From positions 144,327,982 through 144,391,981 of the forward strand of contig NC_133658.1 of assembly GCF_037893015.1 (NCBI RefSeq): a DNA stretch of 64,000 bases, written 5' to 3'. The notes under the pieces were generated by a model. The model ran no database searches. It worked only from the letters and a program-made list of their open reading frames with translations, and was not told where the DNA came from. This stretch comes from Macrotis lagotis. Taxonomy: Eukaryota; Chordata; Mammalia; Peramelemorphia; Peramelidae. Below are positions 10,911 to 22,457 of this stretch, piece by piece; the stretch's first letter is position 1; every line of letters begins with the position of its first letter. The position numbers and the translations under genes are program-made.

Positions 10911-11224
10911 TACCCAGGTAATACATTCTGAACTTCTATCTAATTACCTTTCTAAGCCTTGAATGAGTCTTTTCAGGGCTATAGAAATGTTCTTTTCTAC
11001 TATACATAAGCCCTCTTGTCTCTTCTATTAATATTCTGATCATTCACCTTTTAAGATCAAATATGGCTCATATCTTTTTACTCTAACATGATTTTTTCAG
11101 AATATGAGTGGAAAATTAAGTAACCTTTTTCAACTACTATAAACTATAGGTACTATACAATTCCAGGTAAATCTGTGTACCAGAGAATCTTCCACAAAAC
11201 AAATTTTCCAGATAATATGATTGT

Positions 11225-11530
11225 CTTAATGTTATTAGTGGTGATGGTAATGACATTTATTTTGCATTCTAAAATTACAAAATGCTTAAGGTTTGGTTCT
11301 GTTAATAGTGATAGTTCTCATGAACATAATGTTTTTTATAAAGTGTTATACCCTGTGAGGTAGGTAGTATAAATATTATTAACCTTGTTTTGCACAGGAA
11401 ACAGAGAGATGAAGTGACTTAGCCAAAAGCACACAACTAATAACTATGAGCTGATACTCAAATCCAGCTCTTTTGACTCCCATTCCAGTGACATTTGCTC
11501 TACATCCTGTGACCTTTAATTAATATTTAT
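11225..11530 (-). mobile_element. MIR-type SINE, long copy
   Basis: Reverse MIR from GACATTTATTTTGCATTC through CCCTGTGAGGTAGGTAGTAT to CCCATTCCAGTGACATTTGC. Confidence 0.7.
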
Positions 11531-11639
11531 TCAAAAGTATTATGTCAGCCATGGTACCCAGTATACTGCATACAAATGAAATCCTTATAAATTATTAAAA
11601 CTTCATACACACATACATATACACACACACACACACAAA

Positions 11640-12220
11640 TTAATTGATACAGACTGCTGAAACCAGTAAAACAAAACAAGATGAAAGGATCTCTAGACTT
11701 ACTTAAGGGTGCTAGGAAAGGGGAGAGAGATAGTTACACAGTAAGAAAAATGGAAAATATAAGTTTTCCAATTGTTAAAGAATGAGGAATAAGGTATTGA
11801 AAATAATGGAGAGAGGATTGTTTCTCCTTGGCCTAAAACAAATTAAGAGACAGGGTCAGGGATATGTTAGCAATGGCTCATCAACATAGAACAGATGGGA
11901 TTTAAAGAATAGAAAAGGGTGAAGTAAACTGCATTTTCTAGCAAATCTTGAAGGAATTAATTAGGAAAGTAAAGAATTTCCAGGAAGAAGGTGAAGAACA
12001 GGAAGTAGATTTTAAAAATTGAATGAACAGTTTAGAGAGAAGTTGAGAGAATGTTTGGCTCACAAATTCAACAGACCAAAAAGAGAATATAGAACATATA
12101 TTTACAAAGAGATGTTTACATTCGAGCCAAAGAGTGGGTGAATACAGTCATAAACAGACATAAGCAGACTACCCTTTCCTAACTCACCAGAACAAGTTCT
12201 GGTATTTTAGAAAGAACCTA
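11640..12220. other. No recognisable feature
   Basis: AT-rich, probably intronic; a short CA-rich run precedes it at about 11,605-11,637. Confidence 0.5.

Positions 12221-12222
<2 letters not shown>

Positions 12223-12298
<76 letters not shown>
12223..12298. repeat. Compound (CT)n(CA)n microsatellite
   Basis: CT dinucleotides to 12,268 change directly to CA dinucleotides to 12,298. Confidence 0.98.
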
Positions 12299-12299
<1 letters not shown>

Positions 12300-13340
12300 T
12301 CATCCTACATGTGCATATACTAAGAATCCAAATGAAGAGATATGACATTTAACTTCTACCGAAGGAGTGGTGCCTTTGTGCTACTCTATTGTTTACACCG
12401 ATAGAAAAAGAAACTTTCTCTTGAGAGTGGAGAAGAAGAAAATTTGAAGAGGAGACTTTTGGAAGGTAGACTAAGAAAATAAGTTAGAAAGGGTGATATT
12501 TGACACTAATTTTTAAAATTACTATTTTGCTTAGTTCCTTCATGAGAAGAAAGGTGAGGCAGTGTATGATAGGAAATTGATGGGTGCCATTTTATCAGCC
12601 TATTATGAATTATTTATCATTCACAAACTAGCAAATCATCTCACTCTCCTTCAAAGGACAAACTTCAAACTTTTATAATCAAGTGAGATGATTCCAGGAA
12701 AGGTTTTTCTACTCTTCTCTTGTTTAACACAACATCTATTTGGAAGCCTTTAGGACGGTATGGAACGTAGTCAGCAATCCAAGAAGGTCCAACTCTATGC
12801 ACAGGGACATAAAGGATGCTTAATGGATCACACACCTTTAGTTTAAAATGCCTCTTCCTGGGCAGAAAGTTCAGCCTCATTTCAGACTCTTTGCCATACA
12901 TCTATGTTCCCCAATCCTTATACAGGTTCCTCAGAATGTCTGACTGGGGAAAGTTTGATTCAATTCAGTTCAGGCCCCACGCTCCGGGCTTGTCCCAGCC
13001 CTCGATCTTCCAAGGGTATTCGTAGGTTTAATGTGGTGTGGAAGGAAACCCAGGCCGCTGGGTCAGAACTGCAGTTAAGCAGCAGGTTACTCGGGGCCTT
13101 GGAGAGTACTCGAAAGGGATGTGGTCCTTTTGCCATCTCTCTCTCTCCCTCTCAAATCTCCAGTTCCGAAGATGTTATTGGGTGTGCTCCCACGGGACCC
13201 CGCCTAGTTCAGTTCCCACCCCTGTTTGGTGTGATGCTATCTGCCTGCACTAATAACCTGCTTTTTAAAAACAACTTTGCCAGTTCAGTAGTTGCTCACT
13301 CAGATCTAAAATGAACCGACACCAAGAGGTTTACAAATCA
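12300..13340. other. Unclassified low-copy-looking sequence leading into the CpG island
   Basis: No repeat family recognised. Overlapping open frames at 12,816-13,314 show no start context or domain. This is the intron side of exon 1. Confidence 0.5.
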
Positions 13341-14187
13341 AGCATTCGCACAGAGCGGGCCCAGACAAGGGAGCTCCTGGGGAGAAGGAAGAATGAAGCA
13401 TACTCAAGGAGAATTTCACGGAAGCGCAGGCTAGTTCAGCTCTCTCCGTAGCGGGAGAGATACGGTAACGGACCCAGAGGAGGCAGAGGAGATGGATGTA
13501 GGTTCAGAGTTGACTCCCCAGCCTGGACCCTAGAGCGGGGCCGCGCGCCCTGCAGTCGCCTTTTCTGCCCCGGGAAATCAGCCTGTACCGAGAATTTAGG
13601 GCATTCCGCTTTGGGAGGATTACGGAGGAACTGTTGAGAACCCCAGCTTCCTCTCAGGTAATGAGCCTGAAACCGAAAAAGTTCGGTCCGGGGCCAGCCC
13701 CGGCGCGCCCTGAGGGGGATCTGTCCAGAGTGCTGAAGAGGGGTCTGCTGCAGCCGCGGGGCGGGCGGGCCGGCCGGCAGGAGGACGCCGCCTCCCGCGG
13801 ACCTCCCTCCTGAGGAAGCCCGCCTCCAGCCAGCCCTCCCCTGCCCCGGATAGAGAGGCGGCGGCAGCAGCACACCTCCCCAGCGGCTGGGCCGTGCAGC
13901 CCCCATCACCTGGCTCCTTTCGCCCTTCGGGCCTCATTCACCTTTCCTTCTCTCCCATTCTCCCCACCCTCACCCAGCCACTTCTCCTTCTCCCGCCCTC
14001 CGTGGTCAGTAAAGGCTTCCTCTGCTTCCAAGCCCTCCAGTCTCGATCTGCATCCACGCTCCAGATCCCGGCTTCTCCCGGGGTCGAGAGCCCCGACCCT
14101 CCCCTTTCCCCAAACGGCCGGTGTGCCCCCCCCCCCCCAGTCTCCCAGCGCAGCCTGGCTTTGGCACCCTGGCCCCGGGCTCTTTAC

Positions 14188-14313
14188 CTTTTTCTTTCGG
14201 TCACGAGAGCGGTTCCTCCGTTTCCTGTTGGATTCCTCCTTTTCCTTCTGCTCCTGGAGGGCCTGAGCCTCGATGTCTTTAATTTTCTTCAGCTGTTTGG
14301 CGGCTTGAGCCAT
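14188..14313 (-). CDS. First coding exon of an unrecognised host gene (42 residues, charged coiled coil plus basic tail)
   Basis: Seen: the ATG at 14,313 sits in a strong start context (CCCGCCATGG on the minus strand). The frame stays open for exactly 42 codons and then meets a consensus donor (AAAAAG/GTAAAG) at 14,188/14,187, so the exon ends in phase 0. The peptide begins MAQAAKQLKKIKDIEAQ, continues as a Glu/Lys/Gln-rich helix, and ends in an Arg/Ser/Lys stretch (NRKRRNRSRDRKKK) that resembles a nuclear localisation or RNA-binding tail. It lies in the middle of a CpG island, as a housekeeping first exon would. Inferred: later exons lie to the left, beyond the window or too short to see here; none was found in 1-14,187. 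I do not recognise the family and assign no function. An alternative is that the donor is unused and the frame reads on to 13,906, but that extension is low-complexity CpG-island sequence. Confidence 0.72.
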
Positions 14314-14810
14314 GGCGGGTTAGGGAGCTGCAGTCCCCGCCTCTCCCGGAGCCCCAGTTCACACTTCGCTGCTCAGAGCACCACCACCCTCCCCACCAGC
14401 ACCTCCCCTCCCTCTCTTCCTCCTCCTCCTCCTCCCTCCCCCTTTCTCTGGAGCTTCACCGGCACGAAGACGATCGGGGCGGGCGGGCTCAGGCGCAGGC
14501 TGGGTCCGTGGCCCCAGCAAGAGGCGAGGGAGCCTTTACGTGGCGGCGCGGAGACGCCCCCGATCCCGCGTCCCCAGAGGCTCCCCGCTCCCGGTCCAGC
14601 CCCGAAGCGCGAGCGCCGCCGTGTCCTCCTTCTGGGACGGCGGGGATGGAGGCTCGGGCCGTCTCCCCTGCAGCAGGAGCCGCGGCGGCAGGGGGTGGGG
14701 GAGACAGCTCGTAATGCAGAGGGAGAGCGAGCGCCGTCCGCGGGAGGGGGCGGGGGGATCGCTGCCAGCCCTGGATGCAGGAGGACAGCGGCGAGGCATC
14801 GAGCTGGGGA

Positions 14811-14849
14811 GCCGGGCCGGGCCGGGCCGGGCCGGGCCGGGCCGGGGGC
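14811..14849. repeat. (GCCGG)7 pentanucleotide tandem repeat in the CpG island
   Basis: Seven perfect GCCGG units (14,811-14,845) are followed by a G run, about 500 bp upstream of the minus-strand start codon. The G-rich strand could form quadruplex structures. It is probably polymorphic in length. Confidence 0.95.
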
Positions 14850-15349
14850 TGAGGCTGCCCCTCCCGAGCTGGCGGCCGCGCCGAGCCGGGAGCTGGAGCC
14901 TCCAGGCTGCCACTCAGTCCGTGGCTTTACCACTGCAATGCTGCTGAGGTGCGCACATTTTCCGAAAGGACTGCCGCTCTCGCTGCCACTGCCGTCGGGG
15001 TGGTTTTGAGGTGACAAAGCCGTCTCCTTCTCCCGCTAAGCCTCCCTCCCTCCCCGTCCCGCCAGCGCGCTCCCCCACCCCCCCACCTTTATTTATTTTC
15101 CTGAGAGCCGGGGAGGTAGGTTCTCCCAACACCCTGTCGGAAAAGGCATGTCTGCTAGCGCCCAAGGCTGGGGAGAGGTACCCTACAACGTCGCCCCGGC
15201 AGCGGCAGCAGCATCTCCAGGCTCAGCCCCTCGCAGGAGCAGAAGGGGGCGGGGGAGGGGACGGATGCTGGCGGAGACTGCGAGGACTGAGCCAGGGATT
15301 CATTGTGCTTTCCGTCTACGCAGGCGGCATCGAGGGAGGGTGGGGAGGA

Positions 15350-16500
15350 GTAGTAAATGGCAATACCTCAGCCTCTTTCCTCCACCTACTGGGTCACACT
15401 CAGTCGGGCACCATTTCCTCCCCTGGGCTGCAGTCCCAGAGATCCCATGAGAAGAGGTGGAAGATTCTTCCCCCTACTGTCACCCGCCGAGAACTTGATT
15501 TGGCCTTTTCAGACCATGTGGGGATTTCATCTGCATATTTACCAAGGATAGATAGAAAACGTGCACAGAATCAAGGTAACAGTTTCTCTTTTGACAGGAA
15601 TGGAGTCAGAATGCCCCTTTCCTCCAAGCCCCTTCCCCCAAGCACACTCTCAGCGGTGGCCCCATTCCATTAATGATTACTGAGTCACGAGGGTCTCGGT
15701 ACCATTGCTCCCAGCAGACAGCACAAACCCCATTAAAGTTTCCCACTGCACATGTCAGGTAATCTTCGATTTAAGTTTCACTGGCATTGATCCAAAAAGG
15801 GTAGAAAGACATTAAGGGGGAAAAAATCAAGGTTAAAAACTTACAGAAAGGTATCACCAATTGTTCTTTATATCAATAGTCAGCAAGTATTTATTAAATT
15901 CCTAAGCAATAGGGAGAGATGACATATATATGTGTGGGTATAGATATACACACATACATACATACATACATACATACATATGTATAAGCTCCTGGGTTGA
16001 GAAGGGGAAAAAATTTCAACCTTAGTGTAGAAACATAACTGGTCACCACTACTAACTAACACAGCCACTTTTAAAATTAGATGAAAGAATTGAAATAGTA
16101 CCAGATAGGGCCTTCCCTAGGCAAAGTTTTTCCTTGGCCCCATCCAATCTTTGCTGTCAGCAGTCAGTATTTATCCTTTTATTTTATCTTGGTAATCTCT
16201 CCTTTTCCCTCTCCCCCACTATCTTGTCTTCTATTCTGGCTGGCTTTTGCCTTTAGAAGCTCATAATTTAGTTATCTATCCAATATGCAAGTTGATAAGG
16301 CTTAATACTTCCAGGAGAAGACACATTCCAGTAGGGCATCTCCAAAGATCAAAAGTCTTTCTAGGACCAAGAAAATTATAATGGAAGTAGACAATGAAGC
16401 TAATAATTTTGGGGTCAGGGAACCTTCCTTGTTGCACTCTCAAATTACACCAGATATTTAGTTGTGACAATGGAAAGAACATTGAATTTGCATGGATTGA

Positions 16501-16533
<33 letters not shown>

Positions 16534-16580
16534 GCATTGACATAGATGGAGCACTTGTTAAGCTTAAAAAACTATTTTTT
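15350..16580. other. Unclassified sequence right of the CpG island, with CATA microsatellites
   Basis: Two (CATA)n runs lie at about 15,953-15,980 and 16,503-16,532. The rest shows no recognisable gene or repeat. A GT-type donor-like site (CAAG/GTAACAG, about 15,575) is not enough to call a divergent exon. Confidence 0.5.
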
Positions 16581-16720
16581 TTAAAGATAGTCCCTGTTGT
16601 CAAGGAGCTTACATTCAAATAAGGGAAGGCAAAACAAAGGAAGAGCTGGAAAAGTTGGGAATGTAGAATAATTGGAAGAATATATTAAACTGAAAGTAAG
16701 TGAGCATCATGAATAGTCCG
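16580..16720 (-). mobile_element. L2 LINE fragment
   Basis: GTCCCTGTTGTCAAGGAGCT followed by TACATTCAAATAAGGG is antisense L2 3' text. Confidence 0.6.
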
Positions 16721-16839
16721 TTCTCAAGAAATGATGATCTAGCCCCAGGATTCACCAGGTCTTAAGTAGAAGTCAATTGAGGCAACTGGTGGAGAGATGG
16801 AGTAATCTAGAGAATGAGTTGAGCTTGGAAATTACTTCT

Positions 16840-17040
16840 GAGAATTAGAAGAGCTAGAAGATCTGGCTCCACATTTAGCAGTTTGACCTTGGATAAGTCA
16901 TAGAACTCTCTAAGTCTCCATTTCCTTGTTCATGAAATAGGAGCAGGAATACCTTCAGTACTGATCCCACTCCCACCCTCCACTCCCATGGGATTATTGT
17001 GAATAAAGATATCTTTAAAATTACATCAATGCTTCATAGA
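16840..17040 (+). mobile_element. MIR-type SINE
   Basis: Sense MIR: TTGACCTTGGATAAGTCATA, TCTAAGTCTCCATTTCCTTG, and the GATTATTGTGAATAAAG end region. Confidence 0.65.
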
Positions 17041-17380
17041 GTCATCATCCAGGTATTCTCTCCACCAATCCAGAACACAATGTAGTCTAGGCAGTCAATC
17101 TTTATAAAATTTTGTAGCTAAAAATCATCAATAGTTTGGTAGTTGAGTGACAGATACATAGTCTTTCACCAGGTCACACTCAATGCTTTTCCAGCTTGAA
17201 GAGATCCTTCAAGAATCTGGAGTTGCCTCCATGCCAGGAAGAGGCAACACAATAGAACTCAAGCAGAGGATAAATTGTACAGAAATGTTGCTAAGCTAAA
17301 AGTTCTATAAAGGTAGAGACTATGTCTAATCCAGACCCTTTCTTTGTACATTTCATCCCATCTCTTCCCATCTCATCAAT
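17040..17380. other. No recognisable feature
   Basis: Between a MIR and an L2; nothing identified. Confidence 0.5.
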
Positions 17381-18164
17381 GAGTTTTCCCCATATATCAT
17401 TTCCCCCTCTCTTTTGATTTCTTCTTTTTAATTTCTCTCAATCTACTCTTTCATGAATGTCTGCAAAAATATTCAGGTATTGCCTACCCTCAAAAAAGGC
17501 CCTTCAAATGATTATGCTATGCCCTCCTATATCTATTCTTCCTTTCACCATCAAATTTCTAGAAAAAGTAGTCAATCTGCTCTTAGTAATTAAACTAACT
17601 GCCTCTACTTCCTCACCAAACTACCCACTCACTTCTCAATTCCTTGCAGTCAGATTTCTAATATCAACTCTAATGAATGCTTGCTCCCAAAGGTTTCCTG
17701 TGGTCTCATCTGCTAAATCCAGTGGCATTTTCTTCAATTTTTTTATTTGATCTCTTTGCATCTTTTGACAATATTGATCACTCTTTTCCTGGATAATCTT
17801 TCCTCCTTTAGATTCCATTAAAAATGTCCTCTCCTGGTTCTCCATCTGCCTAACCATTTAATCTCCTTTGTTAGATCATCACTCACCTCATGTTCATTTC
17901 AGTGTATGCGTATATCCCAAGGTCCTGTCCTGGGTTATCTTTTCTCTTCATATTCTCTTTCAATAATCTCATTCATTTTCTTGAGTTCAATTATCTCTAT
18001 GAATATGGTTCTTAAATCTACATATCCACATCTAATGTGTCTCCTTAATGTCCAGTCAGCATACCATTGTTGACCTTGAGCTGGCCACCTTCACCTCTGG
18101 ATGTTCTGTTGTCATTTCAAAATTTAACATATTAAAAATATTTCATCTCCTCCCCTTCATTCCT

Positions 18165-18306
18165 ATTTTTTAGTGAAACAGTTGGGGTTAAGTCACTTGC
18201 CCAGGATCATAAAACTAGAAAGCATCAAGTAGCTGAGGCTGGATTGGAGCTCAGTTCCTCCTGACTCCAAGACTAGTACTCTATCTACTGTACCAACTAG
18301 CTGCCC
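18165..18306 (-). mobile_element. WSINE-like SINE inside L2
   Basis: Reverse SINE, more diverged than most (GTCACTTGCCCAGGATCATA...CTGTACCAACTAGCTGCCCC). Confidence 0.85.
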
Positions 18307-18814
18307 CTTCCCCTTAATCCCTAACCTTTCCAGACATTCTAACTTATATTGAGTATGTCACTCTCTTCTCAATAATACAATTTTAAAATCACAGAAGCAT
18401 CTTCTATTTTTTTCAGCTGCCAAGTGTTGATTCTACCTTCACAACATCTTTTGCAATAATGCCTTTGTCTCTACTCACACAGCCACCACCTGAGTTCACA
18501 GGGACTTTTAAAATAGCCTTCTAATTGGTCTTCTGGCTTCCAGTTTCTCCACTTTCCAATCCATTCTCCACGAAGCAGCCAAAATAATCATCCTAAGGCA
18601 TAGGTTTTAATCACATCTCCTCCCTGCAATAGCTTATCTAATGGCAAACTATTGCCTAGAAGGATAAAATACAAACTCCTCAATCTGGCTTCCCAAACTC
18701 CCCAGAATCCAATTCCAATCTCACTTCCCAGTCCTGTTTGTTGTTATTCTCTTCACCTATTCAGTGTCCTCACCAAGCTGATCTATTAGCTATTTACCAA
18801 ACCAGACATTCCAT

Positions 18815-19065
18815 CTCCCAAGATAATATAGTAACTAAAGCATTGGTCCTGGAATCAAGAAGACATGAGTTCAAATCCTGCCTCAGGTTTTCCACTAGCT
18901 ATTGTGGAAAAGTCAGTTAACTTTTATATTCCTCAGTTTCTTCATCTGTAAAACAGAGGTAATAATAGCACCTATCTTAAGAGGTTGTGAAGATCAAATG
19001 AGATAAAATATATGAAGCACTTAGCAAACCTCAAAGCACTATATAAATGTTAGCTATCATCATTA
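18815..19065 (+). mobile_element. MIR/THER-type SINE inside L2
   Basis: tRNA-like head with GAGTTCAAATCCTGCCTCAG, then CCTCAGTTTCTTCATCTGTA, then CTATATAAATGTTAGCTATC. Confidence 0.8.
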
Positions 19066-19754
19066 TCACAATTAGAGAAGCTGTTCTTAGACTGCACTCC
19101 CTTTTCATCACTATTTTTAAGAATCTTCATCTTCCTTCCAGGATCAACTCAGGTACAATTCCCCACCCCACTCCCTATAAAGCTTGACCTACTCCCATAA
19201 TTACTAATGCTCTTTCTCTCCTCACATTTCCTTGTATTATACTTACTTTTATCCATCAATCAAATATAAGTCCACTGAGGACAAGAACTATTATTTTTTT
19301 GTATCTCCCCCCCCCCCCCCGTATTTAAGATAATGCCCTGTACAAGAAACCTTTCCTGGTCTTCTTTCATCTTAGCATCTTTTATTCTCAGACTCCTCCC
19401 AATTAATTATACATAGTTATTTGATGTCTCTCCAATTAGAGTGTGAGTTCCTTGAAAATGAGGACTATCTTTTGCCTTTCTTTGTATAATTAGTATACCT
19501 TCTGGCACATAGTAGGTACATAATAAATGTTTGCTGACTGTGTTCAACCTGCAATAGGCACTTAATTTTTATTGAACACATGAATGAATGATTTGAATAA
19601 CTAAAAGAACAAACCAGCAAGCAACAAAAATTGTATAATTCTACAGTTCATTCAAATAGTGATACTTTATATAGCTTGTCACATAACAAAGAGATCTTTC
19701 ACTTAGCAATAGGTAGGTAAAATGTAGTTAGCTAAGACTCTCATTGTATATTCA

Positions 19755-19865
19755 TAACTCACACTTATATAGCACTTAAAGTTGTATAAAATTTTATCCT
19801 TACAATAGTCCTATGAATTGGGATTATTATATTATATAGTAAAATGTTATTATCCTTCCTAACAA
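19755..19865 (-). mobile_element. MIR-type SINE fragment
   Basis: TATATAGCACTTAAAGTTGT and CCTTACAATAGTCCTATGAA are reverse MIR text. Confidence 0.6.
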
Positions 19866-20186
19866 ATTAAAAATAAGTCTTGGAAAGGGGCTTCAGATAC
19901 AAAATAGATAGTCTCTGCTCCCAGAAACGGTCAGAGGCTTGACTAGTTCAGTTGCTTGTGAAGAAGACAGACCTTGAGTTTGCCTCCAAGGCAAAGATAA
20001 TATTTACAACTCTGTCCCTCATCCCTCTTCATAAGATTTCTAAAACTATATGAGAAGTGGAGATGATTGAATTGGGACTGAACACCTTAAGGCACTGTAG
20101 AATGCCTCACTGAAGGAAAGGGACTTGAGCAAGGAAAGAGTTTCCAAACCTCAGCTTCCAACCCCTACCTTAAGATATACCAAACT

Positions 20187-20336
20187 AGGGGCAGCTAGGT
20201 GGCATAGTGGATAAAGCACTGGCCTTGGAGTCAAGAGTACCTGGGTTCAAATCCAGTCTCAGACACTTAATAATTACCTAGCCCTGTGGCCTTGGGCAAG
20301 CCACTTAACCCCATTTGCCTTACAAAAACCTAAAAA
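20187..20336 (+). mobile_element. WSINE-like SINE
   Basis: Full-length sense copy with a perfect 15-bp duplication AAGATATACCAAACT (20,172-20,186 and 20,337-20,351). Confidence 0.97.
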
Positions 20337-20351
20337 AAGATATACCAAACT

Positions 20352-21340
20352 TAAGCTACCTATCATTGCCTTAGGTTTTGAAATCCTCTAACTGAAGAAA
20401 GTACAGGACCATTCATCTAAATTAGTGGCAGAAGTTGAAAAGAGACTGAATCTGCCCATCAAAGAGCAATCCCAGAAAGTTACCCATCCAGTAGAGGTCA
20501 TATGTCCTTAGAAGAGTCCAGTGACCAAATGATCTCCTGACAGTATGACATCAGCAGAGCTACTTGCCCAGCACTATCAAGTAGCAAGGAACCCAATAGC
20601 AGCCATGCCTGGTAAGGAGCTATATCAACAGCCAGGTTACTTGCTTGACATCCCTCCCTGCCATTGAAGACTGCTTTTTTGGTTAAGACATCATATCATG
20701 CTCAGTTGTGCTGCCCATCCAAAAGAAATTTCATGGTCTTTGAGGAGACAGCACACCTGAACAACAGAGCAACTCATTTATCTCTGACATCATATATCCC
20801 AGTGAATTTCACGATTCTGAGTTGAGATGCCCAGTACTTGTGCTCTCTGTATATATGCCCACTCTTTATCCCCACTAACTATGTACACACGCGTGCACAC
20901 ACACACATATATGTTACCTTGTTAGGGGTAGAATATTTTTCGTTGTACAGTGCCAAAATGCCTTTGCTAAAGAAGTCTGTTGCTCTGTTGTTAGGGGAAA
21001 ACTAACAGTAGGGGGCTTATGATCCTATATTAGGAGATAGAGTTACTCTAGAAGTAGTTGCAATTATCCATTCTGGAGACCTAACTTGCCATTGGGATTG
21101 GGCAAGTGTTCTTTATACTACATCATATTACTTCTTAGATTAATCTGAATGAGTATGATAGCTGCAACAGCAACTCTGACAGGGTTTCTAAATCAAATAT
21201 GGAACGGGAGGAAACTCAAAGGAAAGCCAATCAATTTTGTCCATAGCTGAAAGCTTCACAAGAATTAAGGGCATATCTCAAAAATCAGGATTTAGCACAT
21301 TTCATAAGGAATATAGACACATGTCTTCAGGAGGATTGTG
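20352..21340. other. Unclassified sequence
   Basis: About 1 kb without a recognised repeat or gene. A short CA run at about 20,898-20,912 is the only simple feature. Confidence 0.5.
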
Positions 21341-21530
21341 ACATAGAATCATAGAGGTAAAACTAGATAAGATATCAGAGTTCAGCTCTAGTGTTACAGA
21401 TGAAGAAACTGAGGTTCTGAAAGATTAAATGAATTGCCCAAAGTGACATGTCATAAGTAGCAAAGTCACTATTTGAATCTAGTTGCTTTAACTACTAATC
21501 CAGTGTTTTACACTGTACCAAGTTACTTTC
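21340..21530 (-). mobile_element. MIR-type SINE
   Basis: GTTACAGATGAAGAAACTGA and the following ATGAATTGCCCAAAGTGACA are reverse MIR text. Confidence 0.7.
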
Positions 21531-21679
21531 ATATTAATTAAAGTAGTAATAACATTCACAGTTTCAGTTTCCTTAATTTTAAAATGGGAACAATAAAAAA
21601 TATACTATCTAATTCACAAGGTCATTATGATTAAAATGAACCGACTTGAGTGGGTCACTTTTTAGCTCCATATTAGAAA

Positions 21680-21790
21680 ATGAACTCCTTAAGATCAGAG
21701 TCTGTCTTGTTTCTATTTGTATCCTCAACATTTAGTGCAGTGTTTTCCCATAGTAAATACCTAACAAATGCCTTTGCAAGTATTCGTTCA
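21680..21790 (+). mobile_element. L2 LINE 3' end
   Basis: GAACTCCTTAAGATCAGAGT...AGTAAATACCTAACAAATGC. Confidence 0.65.
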
Positions 21791-21959
21791 TATATTCCCT
21801 TATAGACACTATTAATTTTGAGAATGGAGAAATGTGGAAGGTCCAGTAGCCAATTCCAACTAGAGGCTTCCAAAGATATCCATTTAGTTTGGTAGGGGCT
21901 GAATATGAGAGTTGGTATAGAGGAAAAACAAAGGCAAAAGGGGCTAGATATTAAAGACT

Positions 21960-22270
21960 AGATGAAGTGGTACTATCTCATCCAACTAGCCAACTTATTT
22001 TCAGCTGCATGCCTTTTTACCAATGGTCCCCTACACTTAAAATATTCTTCCTTTTTTTCCTTCAAAGTTCAGTTTTAATTCCATCTCCCACCTTCTTGAT
22101 TCCCTCCTCTTCACTTCTAGTACCTCTCCCCCAAACTAATTTGAATTTACATTGTACATATTATTTGCCCAATAGATTTTAAAATTCCTTGAGAACAAAG
22201 ATTGTCTGTTTTGGCCTCTATTTGTGCCACAGATAGCACAGTCTGCCACCTAGTAAATGCTTAATAAAGA
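21960..22270 (+). mobile_element. L2 LINE 3' region
   Basis: Ends CACCTAGTAAATGCTTAATAA, the L2 terminus; upstream text follows L2 order. Confidence 0.7.
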
Positions 22271-22457
22271 CACTGTCTTTCTAGTTAGCTAGAAAACAAT
22301 TTTGGATGGTTATCTATCTATTCTCATTCTAACTTGTCCAATCCAGTGCCATATATTTTATCTAACCTTCATGATATTTCTCATATCCTCTTCTCTTCCT
22401 TCATATAGACATCACCCTAGTTCAGACCCTCATCATCTTTTGAAATAGCTTTCCACT

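Larger units (their letters stand above)
13340..15330. promoter_or_regulatory. CpG island / promoter region
   Basis: GC content rises sharply from the AT-rich surroundings and CG dinucleotides are frequent, densest at about 13,680-14,900. GC boxes of the form CCGCCC/GGGCGG occur near 14,476-14,490, upstream of the minus-strand exon. A TCC-repeat polypyrimidine run lies at about 14,415-14,440. No TATA box is evident, as is usual for such islands. The transcription start is probably within 14,330-14,500 on the minus strand, but it cannot be fixed from sequence. The island extends about 1 kb beyond the exon to the right, so a divergent plus-strand transcript is possible, though none is demonstrated. 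Confidence 0.85.
17400..19545 (+). mobile_element. L2-type LINE, ORF2 to 3' end, with two SINEs inside
   Basis: Reads in order from the reverse-transcriptase region (finger/palm text around 17,750-17,940, e.g. CCCAAGGTCCTGTCCTGGG for the PQGSVLG motif) to the 3' terminus TCTGGCACATAGTAGG...AATAAATGTTTGCTGA at 19,540. The frame is heavily broken. Confidence 0.75.

Noticed and set aside
13906-14187. Extension of the minus-strand exon 1 frame past the GTAAAG donor
   Set aside because: The donor is strong and the coding-like composition ends at it. The remaining residues are Gly/Arg/Ala low complexity typical of translated CpG island.
13894-15009. 371-codon plus-strand open frame, the longest in the window
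   Set aside because: It runs through the CpG island with Pro/Ser/Arg/Gly-rich low complexity and overlaps open frames in other phases and on the other strand. High GC removes stop codons by chance. It also reads antisense across the real minus-strand exon.
15880-16554. Tyr/Val/Cys/Met-rich repeat peptides
   Set aside because: Translations of (CATA)n microsatellites.
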